Source: CAYGVT01 sp964353355 (GTDB taxonomy: Archaea > Thermoplasmatota > DTKX01 > GCA-020343715). Taken from it: a DNA stretch of 47,735 nucleotides. The DNA lies in the NCBI GenBank assembly GCA_964353355.1, contig CAYGVT010000012.1:1-47735 (forward strand). The letters are read 5' to 3'. Positions 7,911 through 15,478 of the stretch are shown piece after piece. The notes under the pieces are model-generated. The model ran no database searches, was not told the DNA's origin, and worked only from the letters and a program-made list of their open reading frames with translations. Within the stretch, counting starts at the first letter, position 1. Each line of letters opens with the position of its first letter. The translations under genes and the position numbers were made by a program.

Positions 7911-8759
7911 CTACGGCCGACCCTGAACCCCTGGCCTGCCGCCTAGGGCAGCGATCTCGTCCGCGAGCCGGCCCAGCTCCTCGGGCGCGAGCTCCTCCGG
8001 CCTCGAGGTAGCCCACTCCATGCGCGCGAGGAAGTAGCGCCATTCCCCATTGGGGACCTTGGGGGCGAGCCTCCCGCGAGCGCCCGCGAGCGAGTTGCGC
8101 AGCATCTTGCGGCGCTGGGAGAAGGCCGCGCGCAGCAGCTCGTCGAGGACGGCCCGGTCCTCCACGTGGAAGCCCTCCCTCGGCGTGATGCGCACGAGTG
8201 CGCTGTCCACCCTTGGCATCGGCCAGAAGGCCGACGGGGGCACGACCTCCAGCAGCTCCACCGCGGCCACGCGCGCGCACGCGACCGTGAGGCGCCCATA
8301 GTCCTTGGTGCGGGGGGCGGCCGCGAGCCTGTCGGCGAACTCGCGCTGGAGCAGCACGACCGCGAGGGCGAACTCGTGGTCCAGCAGCTTGAACAGAAGC
8401 GGGGAGGAGATGCCGTAGGGCACGTTCGCGACGAAGTGTGTGAACGGTGGCCAGTCGGCCTCGAGCGCGTCCTCGGCCAGGAGGCGCACGTTGGCCGGCA
8501 GCCTCTCCTCCAGCGCCCCCGCGAGCCTCCTGTCGGCCTCGTAGGCCACGACATGGCCTGCGGCCCTGGCGAGCTCCAGCGTGAGCGTGCCCAGGCCCGC
8601 GCCCACCTCGAGCACGGTGTCCTGGGCCGAGAGCGACGCGGCCGCGAGCTGCCTCGCGAGCACGCCGTCGTCCACGAGGAAGTGCTGGCCCAGGCCCTTC
8701 TTTGGCCTCGCGCCCATCTCCTCGAGTGCCCGCCTGACGGACGCGCCGCCGCCGGGCAT
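7911..8759 (-). CDS. ksgA: 16S rRNA (adenine-N6,N6)-dimethyltransferase KsgA/Dim1
   Basis: 282 residues, typical length. KsgA dimethylates two adjacent adenines near the 3' end of 16S rRNA during small-subunit maturation. Visible motifs are KKGLGQHFL near the N-terminus, the SAM loop VLEVGAGLGTLT, and NVPYGISSPLLFKLL, the NxPY catalytic motif. The C-terminal region has SQRRKMLRNSL, a family hallmark. The ATG at 8757-8759 has GGTGAGG just upstream, and the DUF655 stop is only 9 nt away, so the two are cotranscribed and probably translationally linked. The order rpl21e, rpo4, DUF655, ksgA is conserved in many archaea. Confidence 0.96.
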   Translation of the reverse strand: MPGGGASVRRALEEMGARPKKGLGQHFLVDDGVLARQLAAASLSAQDTVLEVGAGLGTLTLELARAAGHVVAYEADRRLAGALEERLPANVRLLAEDALEADWPPFTHFVANVPYGISSPLLFKLLDHEFALAVVLLQREFADRLAAAPRTKDYGRLTVACARVAAVELLEVVPPSAFWPMPRVDSALVRITPREGFHVEDRAVLDELLRAAFSQRRKMLRNSLAGARGRLAPKVPNGEWRYFLARMEWATSRPEELAPEELGRLADEIAALGGRPGVQGRP

Positions 8760-8768
8760 GGCCCGACC

Positions 8769-9317
8769 TCACCTCGCGACGAACAGGTGGTACTTCTGGT
8801 TGGGGTCGCTGAGCTCGGTCTCGATGCGCTTGGACACGAGCGAGTCGGGCTTGTGGAGCGACGCCACACGGTCCTCCAGGTCCGAGAAGGACTTGAAGGG
8901 GGCCTTCTTGCGCTCCTCCAGTATGGCCCACATGGTCTTCTTGCCCAAGCCAGGCAGGAGCTCGAGCATGTGGTAGCGCGTGGAGATGGCCTGGGACTCG
9001 TTGAAGAACCGGACGAACCGCTCCTCGTTGCGGCGCACCAGCTCCAGGATGACGTAGGGCAGCTCGGACTGGGCCGAGGACGAGAGGTCCGTGTAGGAGA
9101 TGCGCCGCTTCACGTGCTGGATGCGGTCGCGCTTCTCCATGTCCTTGCCGATGTAGACGCGGTCACCGATCTGCAGGGTCTCGCTAGGCTTGGGGACCAG
9201 CTCGAGGAGCTTGAACTCGGACTCCCCCAACGCGTAGGCCACCGGCTCCCTGTGGTAACGGAAGGAGTCGGGATGGCCCTTGGACAGGAAGTCCAGTATA
9301 TGAGCGTAATCCTCCAT
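8769..9317 (-). CDS. DUF655 family RNA-binding protein
   Basis: 182 residues, matching the archaeal DUF655/COG1491 family. An N-terminal OB-like barrel (about 10-75, with LQIGDRVYIGKD) is followed by a helix-hairpin-helix region with LELLPGLGKKTMWAILEERKK (about 118-138). The C-terminus ends in a short basic segment. The family is found next to rpo4 and ksgA across archaea and is thought to bind nucleic acid, but its role is not established. A TATA-like element at 9356-9368 and a GAGGGT before the ATG suggest it can be transcribed from its own promoter as well as from the upstream operon. Confidence 0.93.
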   Translation of the reverse strand: MEDYAHILDFLSKGHPDSFRYHREPVAYALGESEFKLLELVPKPSETLQIGDRVYIGKDMEKRDRIQHVKRRISYTDLSSSAQSELPYVILELVRRNEERFVRFFNESQAISTRYHMLELLPGLGKKTMWAILEERKKAPFKSFSDLEDRVASLHKPDSLVSKRIETELSDPNQKYHLFVAR

Positions 9318-9355
9318 GATGACCCTCGCTAGCCTCGCTCCCGTAGAGCGTCTTA

Positions 9356-9368
9356 AGCCTTAAAAACC
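9356..9368 (-). promoter_or_regulatory. Internal TATA element before DUF655-ksgA
   Basis: On the minus strand this reads TTTTTAAGGCTTA, an A/T block inside very GC-rich DNA in the 95-nt gap between rpo4 and DUF655. It lies about 43 nt before the DUF655 start, allowing a short leader with a ribosome-binding site. Confidence 0.4.
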
Positions 9369-9412
9369 TATCGCGGCCCATTCAAGGGCCCTGGCACCCC
9401 TTCGTTTCCCCC

Positions 9413-9784
9413 CTACTCGGACCGGCCGTGCCTTGAGACCAGCTTGAGGATGCCCTCGACCTCGTCCTCCTTGAGCGTGAACCTCTCCTTGGCGAAGATG
9501 GCCTTCACGTCGTCGGGATGGTCGGGCCAAATCTCGACGATCTTGAACGCGATGGTGTCGGTGATGCGCTCGTTCTTGCGGAGCTCGTCGATGAGCTTGA
9601 GCGCGTTCTTCGGGTCCGTCTTGGCGGAGTAGGTGGCGTGCTCCAGTGCGAGCTTCTGCTCGTAGGTGAGCTCGCGCCCCTCCTGCGTCGACTCGAGGAC
9701 CTTCTTGACCTCGGGGATGGAGACCAGCCTCTCCTCGCCCCTCTCCGGCATCTCCTCGCCCGCCGCGTGCCTCGCCGCCATCAT
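9413..9784 (-). CDS. rpo4: DNA-directed RNA polymerase subunit Rpo4 (RpoF, Rpb4 homologue)
   Basis: 123 residues. Rpo4 pairs with Rpo7 to form the stalk of archaeal RNA polymerase. The protein shows the family pattern: SIPEVKKVLES, TYEQKLALEHA, a helical middle with LIDELRKNERITDTIAFKIVEI, and a C-terminal HRDC-like HPDDVKAIFAKERFTLKEDEVEGIL. The start ATG at 9782-9784 overlaps the rpl21e stop, and a second ATG follows immediately, so either may be used. About 20 residues precede the conserved part, slightly more than usual. Overlap with rpl21e implies translational coupling. Confidence 0.95.
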   Translation of the reverse strand: MMAARHAAGEEMPERGEERLVSIPEVKKVLESTQEGRELTYEQKLALEHATYSAKTDPKNALKLIDELRKNERITDTIAFKIVEIWPDHPDDVKAIFAKERFTLKEDEVEGILKLVSRHGRSE

Positions 9785-10071
9785 TTCACCCTCATCAGGT
9801 GCTCTGGCCTGGCAATCACCGTCTTGGGCTTGTTGCCGTCGTAGACCTTGAGCACGTACGCGTCGCCGCGGCGCGACTGGACGGTGCCCATGACGCCGTG
9901 GAACCGCTTGGACGGCATGCCCCTGTGCACGCTCGGGTCGATCTTGATGATGGCGCGCTCGCCCTCGTCGAAGGTCTGCAGCGCCTTGGTGATCTTCGAC
10001 AGCCCCCTGTCCCGGGGCTTCTTCTGGAGCTTGTGCCTTGAATCGGCACGCGGGCCGTGCGACATCTTCAT
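9781..10071 (-). CDS. rpl21e: 50S ribosomal protein L21e
   Basis: 96 residues, standard length for L21e (eL21). The N-terminus SHGPRADSRHKLQKKPRDRG and the SH3-like barrel with HRGMPSKRFHGVMGTVQSRRG and PKTVIARPEHL are diagnostic. Its start overlaps the pus10 stop by 4 nt and its stop overlaps the rpo4 start, placing it inside one operon with both. An ATG two codons downstream (MSHGPR) is an equally plausible start. Confidence 0.97.
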   Translation of the reverse strand: MKMSHGPRADSRHKLQKKPRDRGLSKITKALQTFDEGERAIIKIDPSVHRGMPSKRFHGVMGTVQSRRGDAYVLKVYDGNKPKTVIARPEHLMRVK

Positions 10072-11330
10072 TTTCCTGCCTCCTTGTCGAGCGAGTCATG
10101 GACCTCTAGCACGTCGAGCTCCACGACGTCGCAGCCGCGCCCCAGGAGTCCCGATAGGCTAGGCTGGGTGCGGCCTCGGTCGCCGTGGATAAGCTCCTTC
10201 ACATATATACCACTTTCCCCCCGAACTTCCACTGTGGCGGTCTCGCCGAAGGCCTCCAGGACGGAGAACCTGGCGACGCGGCGCAGCCGCTCGAGGTCCG
10301 CCCTCCTGTGGGAGACGCGCTCGGGGGTCCTCTGCTTGACCATGGCACCGGTGAGGGTCCGTGCGGCCCCCTCGAGGGCCTCCAGCTCCACGCCCCCCTG
10401 CACCCTGAACGTGATGCGGTAGGTCTTCTCGTAGGTCGAGCCCTTGAGCCGGACCACGTCCGACTTGGACGAGGGCCGCAGCTGGGAGACCTCGACCTGG
10501 CCGGCCGCGTGCTCATTGATGCGCCGCTCCATCCCGACGGGGTCCCACGCCCTGCGCTTGGGATTGCGGACCTCCACCACGAAGGGCCGGCCGCGGCCCA
10601 GCATGCGCGCGTCGATGTCCTCGCGGCCCGCCCCGTGGAGCGCGTGCTCCTCGCCCGCGAGCGCCTCCATGAAGGGCGCGGCGATGAGCTCCTCGACCGA
10701 GGTTTGGTACTGCTTGCCGGTCCCGCCGCACGACTCGCAGCCGCGGCCGCGGCACTTCCGGCACGGCCACCGGGTCTGGGGGATGTCCCTGGAGAGCTTC
10801 CTGTACCGGCCGTAGACGAACACCGACCGCACCTGCAGCTCCACCGAGTTGTAGTCGGGGTCGACGAGCACGGTGACGTCGGGGGTCTCCAGGTCCACCT
10901 CGGCGCCCGTCCCGACCTCGACGCGGCGGCCGACCTCGCGGTTGACCTCGGACTTGAGCGCCTCTGCCCAGGGCGTGTGGACGGATTTGCCGAGCTCGCC
11001 CTCGAGCCGCGTCACGCGGTCTGGCACGCGGCACCCCACCATGAACGAGGCCCACTCGATGCCCTGGAGGGTGCGCATGGCCTCCGCGGCCAGCGCGTCG
11101 TACTCCTCCACGAGGCCCTCGCACAGCGCGCAGTCCTTGGGCGCGACCGGCGCGGCCGCGGGGTCGGCGGACGTGCGCATGAGCAGCCCGCGCTCGGCGT
11201 TCGCGCCGTGGTCGACCTTGCCGAGCTGTCTGCCCAGGCACGAGTCGCACAGGCGGTGGCGCGCCACCTCCTCCTTGACCGCCCGCAGCAGGCGGGGGTC
11301 CCCGTCCAGCAGGGCCTGAAGCTCGTCCAT
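10068..11330 (-). CDS. pus10: tRNA pseudouridine synthase Pus10 (positions 54/55)
   Basis: 420 residues. Pus10 makes pseudouridine at tRNA positions 54 and/or 55 in archaea. An N-terminal cysteine-rich module is visible, with CDSCLGRQLG and later CALC, plus CRKCRGRGCESCGGTGKQYQ as a further zinc-binding loop. The catalytic domain holds GAGREDIDARMLGRGRPFVVEV, where the D of the ID.RM motif is the expected catalytic aspartate. The C-terminus has SGIYVKELIHGDRGRTQPS, a Pus10 signature. The frame opens at 11438, but a TATA box at 11353-11360 lies about 27 nt before the ATG at 11328-11330, indicating a leaderless mRNA starting there. It heads the operon with rpl21e and rpo4. Confidence 0.95.
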   Translation of the reverse strand: MDELQALLDGDPRLLRAVKEEVARHRLCDSCLGRQLGKVDHGANAERGLLMRTSADPAAAPVAPKDCALCEGLVEEYDALAAEAMRTLQGIEWASFMVGCRVPDRVTRLEGELGKSVHTPWAEALKSEVNREVGRRVEVGTGAEVDLETPDVTVLVDPDYNSVELQVRSVFVYGRYRKLSRDIPQTRWPCRKCRGRGCESCGGTGKQYQTSVEELIAAPFMEALAGEEHALHGAGREDIDARMLGRGRPFVVEVRNPKRRAWDPVGMERRINEHAAGQVEVSQLRPSSKSDVVRLKGSTYEKTYRITFRVQGGVELEALEGAARTLTGAMVKQRTPERVSHRRADLERLRRVARFSVLEAFGETATVEVRGESGIYVKELIHGDRGRTQPSLSGLLGRGCDVVELDVLEVHDSLDKEAGK

Positions 11331-11352
11331 CTGCGGCCCGATGCCCCCGCCC

Positions 11353-11360
11353 CTATATAA
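11353..11360 (-). promoter_or_regulatory. TATA box of the pus10-rpl21e-rpo4 operon
   Basis: TTATATAG on the minus strand is the strongest TATA box in this region. Its centre lies about 27 nt before the pus10 ATG, so the predicted transcription start coincides with the start codon. Confidence 0.65.
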
Positions 11361-11483
11361 GGATGGTGGGGGGGAGCGAGGGAGAATGGAGGCCCGGCGT
11401 AGGGGATGCCTGGCCCAACCCTCGCGCTCGCCCGTCATTGCCGGACATTGAATGGAATCTGGGATGGGACGAAAAGGTAAAAT

Positions 11484-11500
11484 AGTAAGACTGTCTTACT
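11484..11500. promoter_or_regulatory. Operator of the vapBC module
   Basis: AGTAAGACTGTCTTACT is a perfect inverted repeat of 8-bp arms around one central base. It lies just after a TATA-like GTAAAATAG (about 11477-11485) and 10 bp before the antitoxin start, as expected for autoregulation by a VapB dimer. Confidence 0.65.
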
Positions 11501-11510
11501 AATAGCAGTG

Positions 11511-11783
11511 ATGGCCATGAGCGATGTGATCCTCACCCGGATGTCCTCCAAGGGACAGATTGTCATCCCCAAGGCGCTTCGGGAGCTCCTCGACATCAAG
11601 GAGGGCGAGGTGTTCGCGCTCTTCGGCGAGGACGACACCCTCATCCTGAAGCGGGTCGACCTCCCGACGGGCGAGGAGCTGGAGACGCTCCTGCGATGGG
11701 GCTCCGAGCACGCGAGGAAGAGGCGGATAAAGAGGGCTGACGTCATAAAGGCCATCGAAGCGGAGAGGCGAGGGAGCGGCTGA
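11511..11783 (+). CDS. vapB: VapB-type antitoxin, SpoVT/AbrB family
   Basis: 90 residues from ATG 11511; an in-frame ATG at 11517 and a GTG at 11508 are alternatives. The N-terminal half is a clear AbrB swapped-hairpin DNA-binding domain: MSSKGQIVIPKALRELLDIKEGE, then LILKRVD. The C-terminal half is charged, with ARKRRIKRADVIKAIEAERRG, and should fold onto the toxin. It precedes a PIN-domain toxin by 3 nt. Antitoxins of this type neutralise the toxin and repress their own promoter; a matching palindrome is at 11484-11500. Confidence 0.9.
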   Translation: MAMSDVILTRMSSKGQIVIPKALRELLDIKEGEVFALFGEDDTLILKRVDLPTGEELETLLRWGSEHARKRRIKRADVIKAIEAERRGSG

Positions 11784-11786
11784 GCC

Positions 11787-12173
11787 TTGCCACGGGTCGT
11801 GCTGGACACCAATGTCCTCGTGTCGGCCCTCTTCTGGGAAGGCAACGAGAGGGAGGTCCTCAGGAGATGCAGGGCCGGGGATCTCCGCTCGGTGACATCG
11901 CCGGGCATCTTGGAGGAGCTCGAAAGGGTGCTCGTGCGCAAGTTCAAGGTGCCCGAGGACCGGGCGCGTGACTATCTCAGGGAGCTGCTCACGATATCGG
12001 AGGTCGTGTTACCACCGGGCGAGCTGACCGTCGTCGCCCGGGACCGAGCGGACAACGTGGTCCTCGAAACAGCGGTGGTCGGGAAGGCCGACGTAATCGT
12101 GACCGGGGACAGACACCTCCTCGGGCTCGGTGGGTACGAGAATATCGTGATCGAGAGGGCGAGGGACCTGTAG
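11787..12173 (+). CDS. vapC: PIN-domain ribonuclease toxin (COG1569-like VapC)
   Basis: 128 residues with a TTG start 3 nt after the antitoxin stop. The PIN acidic residues are in place: Asp7 in LDTNVLVSAL, Glu43/44 in ILEELERVL, Asp89 in DRADNVVLETA and Asp108 in IVTGDRHLL. Such proteins cut RNA with Mg2+ and are held inactive by the partner antitoxin. The phrasing matches the COG1569 branch of PIN toxins rather than classical VapC. All catalytic residues are present, so the toxin looks intact. Confidence 0.92.
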   Translation: MPRVVLDTNVLVSALFWEGNEREVLRRCRAGDLRSVTSPGILEELERVLVRKFKVPEDRARDYLRELLTISEVVLPPGELTVVARDRADNVVLETAVVGKADVIVTGDRHLLGLGGYENIVIERARDL

Positions 12174-12381
12174 GGACGGCCCCACTTTGGTCCTGGACAT
12201 ATCGGGCCGATTCACCACAATCACCACATGGCACCTGGATTGTGCCCGACCGCCCCCTTGCCATCCCATACCCCTGCGCCAACCGACCCCCCACCTTCAC
12301 CACTCGACCACCCCCACTTTCGCCTCCCCCCCCTCCCCGGCTTGATATCCCCCGGACGCGCCATGGTGTGCGGAGAGGGCC

Positions 12382-14685
12382 TTGCGCCTGGACGGGCACA
12401 TACTTGACGTGTTCCCGGACGAGCGGAACGACCTCATGGTGCTCTACCTGCGGACGCGGCGCGGCACGGAGCGCGTCGTCGACCGCTACTGGCCCACCTT
12501 CCACGTGCAGGGGCCGGTCGAGGACCTGAGGACGCTGGCCGCGCGCCTCGAGGGGCTGCCCTCGGTGCGGTCGGCCGAGCTCGAGCGCCGCCGCGGCGAC
12601 CTGCTGGACGGCCCCCAGGAGCGCGACGTGCTGCGCGTCGAGGTGGGCCGCTACCGCGAGCTCACGCGACTGGCCGAGATGGTCGACCGCCTCGGCGGAT
12701 TCCGCGACTTCCAGCTCTACAACGTGGACCTCAGGCTCGCGCAGCGCTACCTCATCGACCGCGGCGCGTTCCCGATGGCGCGCGTGAGCGTGGGCCGCGC
12801 CATCGAGTGCCTGGACACGCGGCTCGCGCTGGAGTACGAGCTGCCCGAGCTGCGGCGCGCCTCGCTCGACGTCGAGGCGCACCAGTCTGGCCGCGTGATG
12901 CGCAACGACGACCCCATCGCCAGGGTCACCGTCACCCCCCTGCCCTCCGTCGGCGGGGAGGCGGGCGCCGCGGGGGAGGTGGCGCCACCCGGCGGCCCCG
13001 TCGCCATCGAGGCGCGCGACGGCGACGAGGGCGAGGTGCTCGCCGCGCTCACGAGGGAGCTCGACCGCCTCGACGTCGACGTCCTCGAGACCGCGGACGG
13101 GGACTCGGTCGCGCTGCCCTACCTGCGCGCGCGCGCCGACGCGGCGGGCGCGGACGTGGCCGCGGCGCTCCGTCTGGGCAGGGAGGCCGACCCCGGGGCC
13201 CCGGCCAGGAAGGAGCGCAGCTACTTCTCGTACGGCCGCATCGTCTACAAGCCGCCGTTCCAGGCGCTCCGGGGGCGCGTGCACGTGGACCGCGGCGCGT
13301 CCTTCCTGCACGCGGAGGGCGGGCTGTGGGGCCTGGTGGACCTCGCCCGGATATCCTACGTGCCGCTGCAGACGCTCTCGCGCCTGTCGCCCGGCACCGC
13401 CATCTCGGCCATGCAGGTGCACCAGGCGCTCGCGTGGGGCCACCTGGTGCGGTGGAAGAAGAACGTGCCCGAGGCCTTCCGGACCGCGGACGAGCTCGCG
13501 CGGCTCGACCGCGGCGGGTGGGTGATGGAGCCGCGCGTCGGGCTCTTCGGGGGCGTGGTCGAGCTCGACTTCGCCTCGCTCTACCCGAGCCTCATCGTCA
13601 AGCACAACATCTCGCCAGAGAGCCTGGACTGCGCGTGCTGCCGCCGCCCCGACCGCGCGGTGCCGGGCACGCCCTTCCACACGTGCGGCGCGCGCGAGGG
13701 GCTGGTGCCCACGGTGCTGCGCCCGGTCCTGCAGCGCCGGTTCTACTTCAAGCGCATGCGCGAGGAGCGCCCCGAGAGGAGGGACGAGTACGAGGAGAAG
13801 CAGCTCGTGCTCAAGTGGCTGCTCGTGACGTGCTTCGGCTACACGGGCTACAAGAACGCGCGCTACGGCCGCATCGAGTGCCACGAGTCCATCACCGCGG
13901 CCGCGCGCGAGGTGCTGCTCGACGCCAAGGACATCGGCGAGGCCGCGGGCTACGAGGCGCTGCACGGCATAGTGGACTCGCTGTGGCTGCGCCCCGTGTC
14001 CGCGGCCGCGTCCGCGCCCGAGGTCGTCTCCGAGCGCGTGGGCCGCGCGATGGGCATCGACCTGGTGCTCGAGGGCGTGTACAAGTGGATCGTGTTCCTC
14101 CCGTGCAAGGGCACGGGCGTGGGCTCGCTCAACCGCTACTACGGGGCGATGGTGGGGGGCAAGCTCAAGGTGAGGGGCGTCGAGCTGAGGCGGCGCGACA
14201 CGCCGGCCTTCATAAAGGCCGCGCAGCAGGACATGCTGGACGTGCTCTCGCGCGCGGACGGGCCCGAGGAGTTCGTGGCCCTCGTGCCCGAGGCGCTGGC
14301 CGCGCTGCGCCGGCGCGCGGACGCGGTGCGCGCGGGCGACGTGGACCCAAAGGAGCTGCTCTTCCGCACCTCCGCGTCCAAGGCCGTGGACGAGTACGAG
14401 CAGCTCAACCTGACGGCGGCCGCGATGCGGCAGCTGCGCGAGGAGGGCGTCGAGGTGCAGCCCGGGCAGAGCGTGCACTACGTCGTGACGGACGCGGCCT
14501 CCCGGCAGTTCCGGGACAAGGTACTTGTGAGGGAGCGGCTAGACCTGTACGGGGGCTGCGACGTGGGGCACTACCTCAAGGCCCTCGCGCGAGCGGGCGA
14601 GAGCCTGCTCTCCCCCCTCGGGTGGGACGAGCGGAGGGTCGCGGACGCCATCGACGGACAGCACCAGGAGAGGCTGCCGGATTGA
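12382..14685 (+). CDS. Family B DNA polymerase, PolB2 type with altered catalytic motifs
   Basis: 767 residues from a TTG at 12382 (no in-frame ATG nearby; start uncertain). Motif A is DFASLYPS at 396-403. Motif B is K473 to G486 with LVTCFGYTGYKNARYG, in place of the usual NSxYG. Motif C is HGIVDS at 528-533, where replicative enzymes have YGDTDS, so one catalytic aspartate is replaced. The exonuclease region keeps DVE (163-165), but the second motif reads DGDSVALPYL without the usual N..FD, and I find no clear third motif. CACCRRP and TCGA at about 412-438 may bind zinc. This is the archaeal PolB2 family described as inactivated, although activity has been reported for a crenarchaeal member. 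A repair or accessory role is likely. Confidence 0.92.
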   Translation: MRLDGHILDVFPDERNDLMVLYLRTRRGTERVVDRYWPTFHVQGPVEDLRTLAARLEGLPSVRSAELERRRGDLLDGPQERDVLRVEVGRYRELTRLAEMVDRLGGFRDFQLYNVDLRLAQRYLIDRGAFPMARVSVGRAIECLDTRLALEYELPELRRASLDVEAHQSGRVMRNDDPIARVTVTPLPSVGGEAGAAGEVAPPGGPVAIEARDGDEGEVLAALTRELDRLDVDVLETADGDSVALPYLRARADAAGADVAAALRLGREADPGAPARKERSYFSYGRIVYKPPFQALRGRVHVDRGASFLHAEGGLWGLVDLARISYVPLQTLSRLSPGTAISAMQVHQALAWGHLVRWKKNVPEAFRTADELARLDRGGWVMEPRVGLFGGVVELDFASLYPSLIVKHNISPESLDCACCRRPDRAVPGTPFHTCGAREGLVPTVLRPVLQRRFYFKRMREERPERRDEYEEKQLVLKWLLVTCFGYTGYKNARYGRIECHESITAAAREVLLDAKDIGEAAGYEALHGIVDSLWLRPVSAAASAPEVVSERVGRAMGIDLVLEGVYKWIVFLPCKGTGVGSLNRYYGAMVGGKLKVRGVELRRRDTPAFIKAAQQDMLDVLSRADGPEEFVALVPEALAALRRRADAVRAGDVDPKELLFRTSASKAVDEYEQLNLTAAAMRQLREEGVEVQPGQSVHYVVTDAASRQFRDKVLVRERLDLYGGCDVGHYLKALARAGESLLSPLGWDERRVADAIDGQHQERLPD

Positions 14686-14824
14686 GGGGGGTGAGTCGGG
14701 AGAGGCACGAGGTGGGGGAGTTTTAACCCGCGGGTAAGGGTAGCCGGACTGTCGTCTTTATTCCGTAGCGATGCCCACGACACCATGGACCGGAATCCTG
14801 TCCCACCAGCTCTGCGCATCAACC

Positions 14825-14834
14825 CTTTAATAAT
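14825..14834 (+). promoter_or_regulatory. TATA element of hicBA
   Basis: CTTTAATAAT, an A/T block about 35 nt before the hicB ATG, predicts a leader of roughly 10 nt. Confidence 0.45.
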
Positions 14835-14864
14835 GGGGCGGCCATCTATCGAGAAGGCGATTGC

Positions 14865-15074
14865 ATGCTCGTCAAGTTCGAGGTCTACAGGGACGGCAGG
14901 TCCTGGTGTGCCAGGGGCATCGGGGTGGACATCTTCACCCAGGGCAAGAACCTCGACGACCTCATGAGGAACATCAGGGAGGCCGTGTCCGTCCATTACG
15001 AGGACGAGCTGAGGCGGGGCGAGGAGGTCAGGACACTGTCCATCTCCGAGATGGTGGTAGGGGCGATTGCCTAG
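14865..15074 (+). CDS. hicB: HicB-family antitoxin
   Basis: 69 residues. The partial RNase-H-like fold of HicB is recognisable: FEVYRDGRSWCARGIGVDIFTQGKNLDDLMRNIREAVSVHYEDEL, the usual pattern of strand, hairpin and helix. The protein lacks a C-terminal DNA-binding domain, as do other short HicB proteins. Its stop overlaps the start of the downstream hicA reading frame by 8 nt, a normal arrangement in which antitoxin precedes toxin. Because hicA is frameshifted here, this antitoxin may have no working partner at this locus. Confidence 0.85.
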   Translation: MLVKFEVYRDGRSWCARGIGVDIFTQGKNLDDLMRNIREAVSVHYEDELRRGEEVRTLSISEMVVGAIA

Positions 15075-15314
15075 GCTCCCCGTCATCATCGGCAAGGACC
15101 TCATCAAGATGCTGACCAAGATGGGCTACGAGGTCGTGAGGCAGCGGGGCAGCCACGTGAGGCTGCGCAAGACCACGCCCGCGGGGAGCACGACATCACG
15201 GTCCCCTTCCATCGCGAGATAGCCAAGGGGACCCTGAACGATATCCTCACGAGGATTAGCATCTGGAACTCCATACCGAAGGAGGACCTCGTCAGGAGCC
15301 TGGGCAAGCGGTGA
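15067..15314 (+). pseudogene. hicA: HicA mRNA interferase toxin, frameshifted
   Basis: The first frame starts at TTG 15067 and reads LPVIIGKDLIKMLTKMGYEVV, then RQRGSHVRLRKTTP, the HicA double-stranded RNA-binding fold with the catalytic histidine in GSHVRL. After TPAG it runs into junk and a stop near 15222. The correct continuation, EHDITVPFHREIAKGTLNDI, then LTR and a C-terminal tail, is in another frame ending at TGA 15312-15314. The switch falls at a run of four G (15183-15186); one more G would restore a single frame of about 82 residues. Either the toxin has been disabled by a one-base deletion, or the assembly has an error there. Confidence 0.85.
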
Positions 15315-15478
15315 CGGGGCAGGTGTCCCGTGACCCATCGGGAATAGGGGTCATTCTGCTGTCCTATGAAGGGATTGAGGTCGAGCGAGCGCGATGATGG
15401 GGAAATACTGTCCGTCGTGAGGGGTGGCCACGAGAGGATGCCAATCGCACAGGATGATGATTGGCCCCTCCATTCCCG

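Noticed and set aside
11989..14478. Long open frame antisense to the PolB2 gene (829 codons)
   Set aside because: It is a GC-rich antisense shadow: repetitive His/Arg/Val/Leu composition, no domain, and full overlap with a well-supported gene. Similar long shadows occur opposite the surface proteins and the epimerase operon (for example 33771-36794, 42107-44785).
15104..15307. Minus-strand frame overlapping the hicA region
   Set aside because: The plus strand encodes recognisable HicA segments in two frames; the minus-strand product has no sense.
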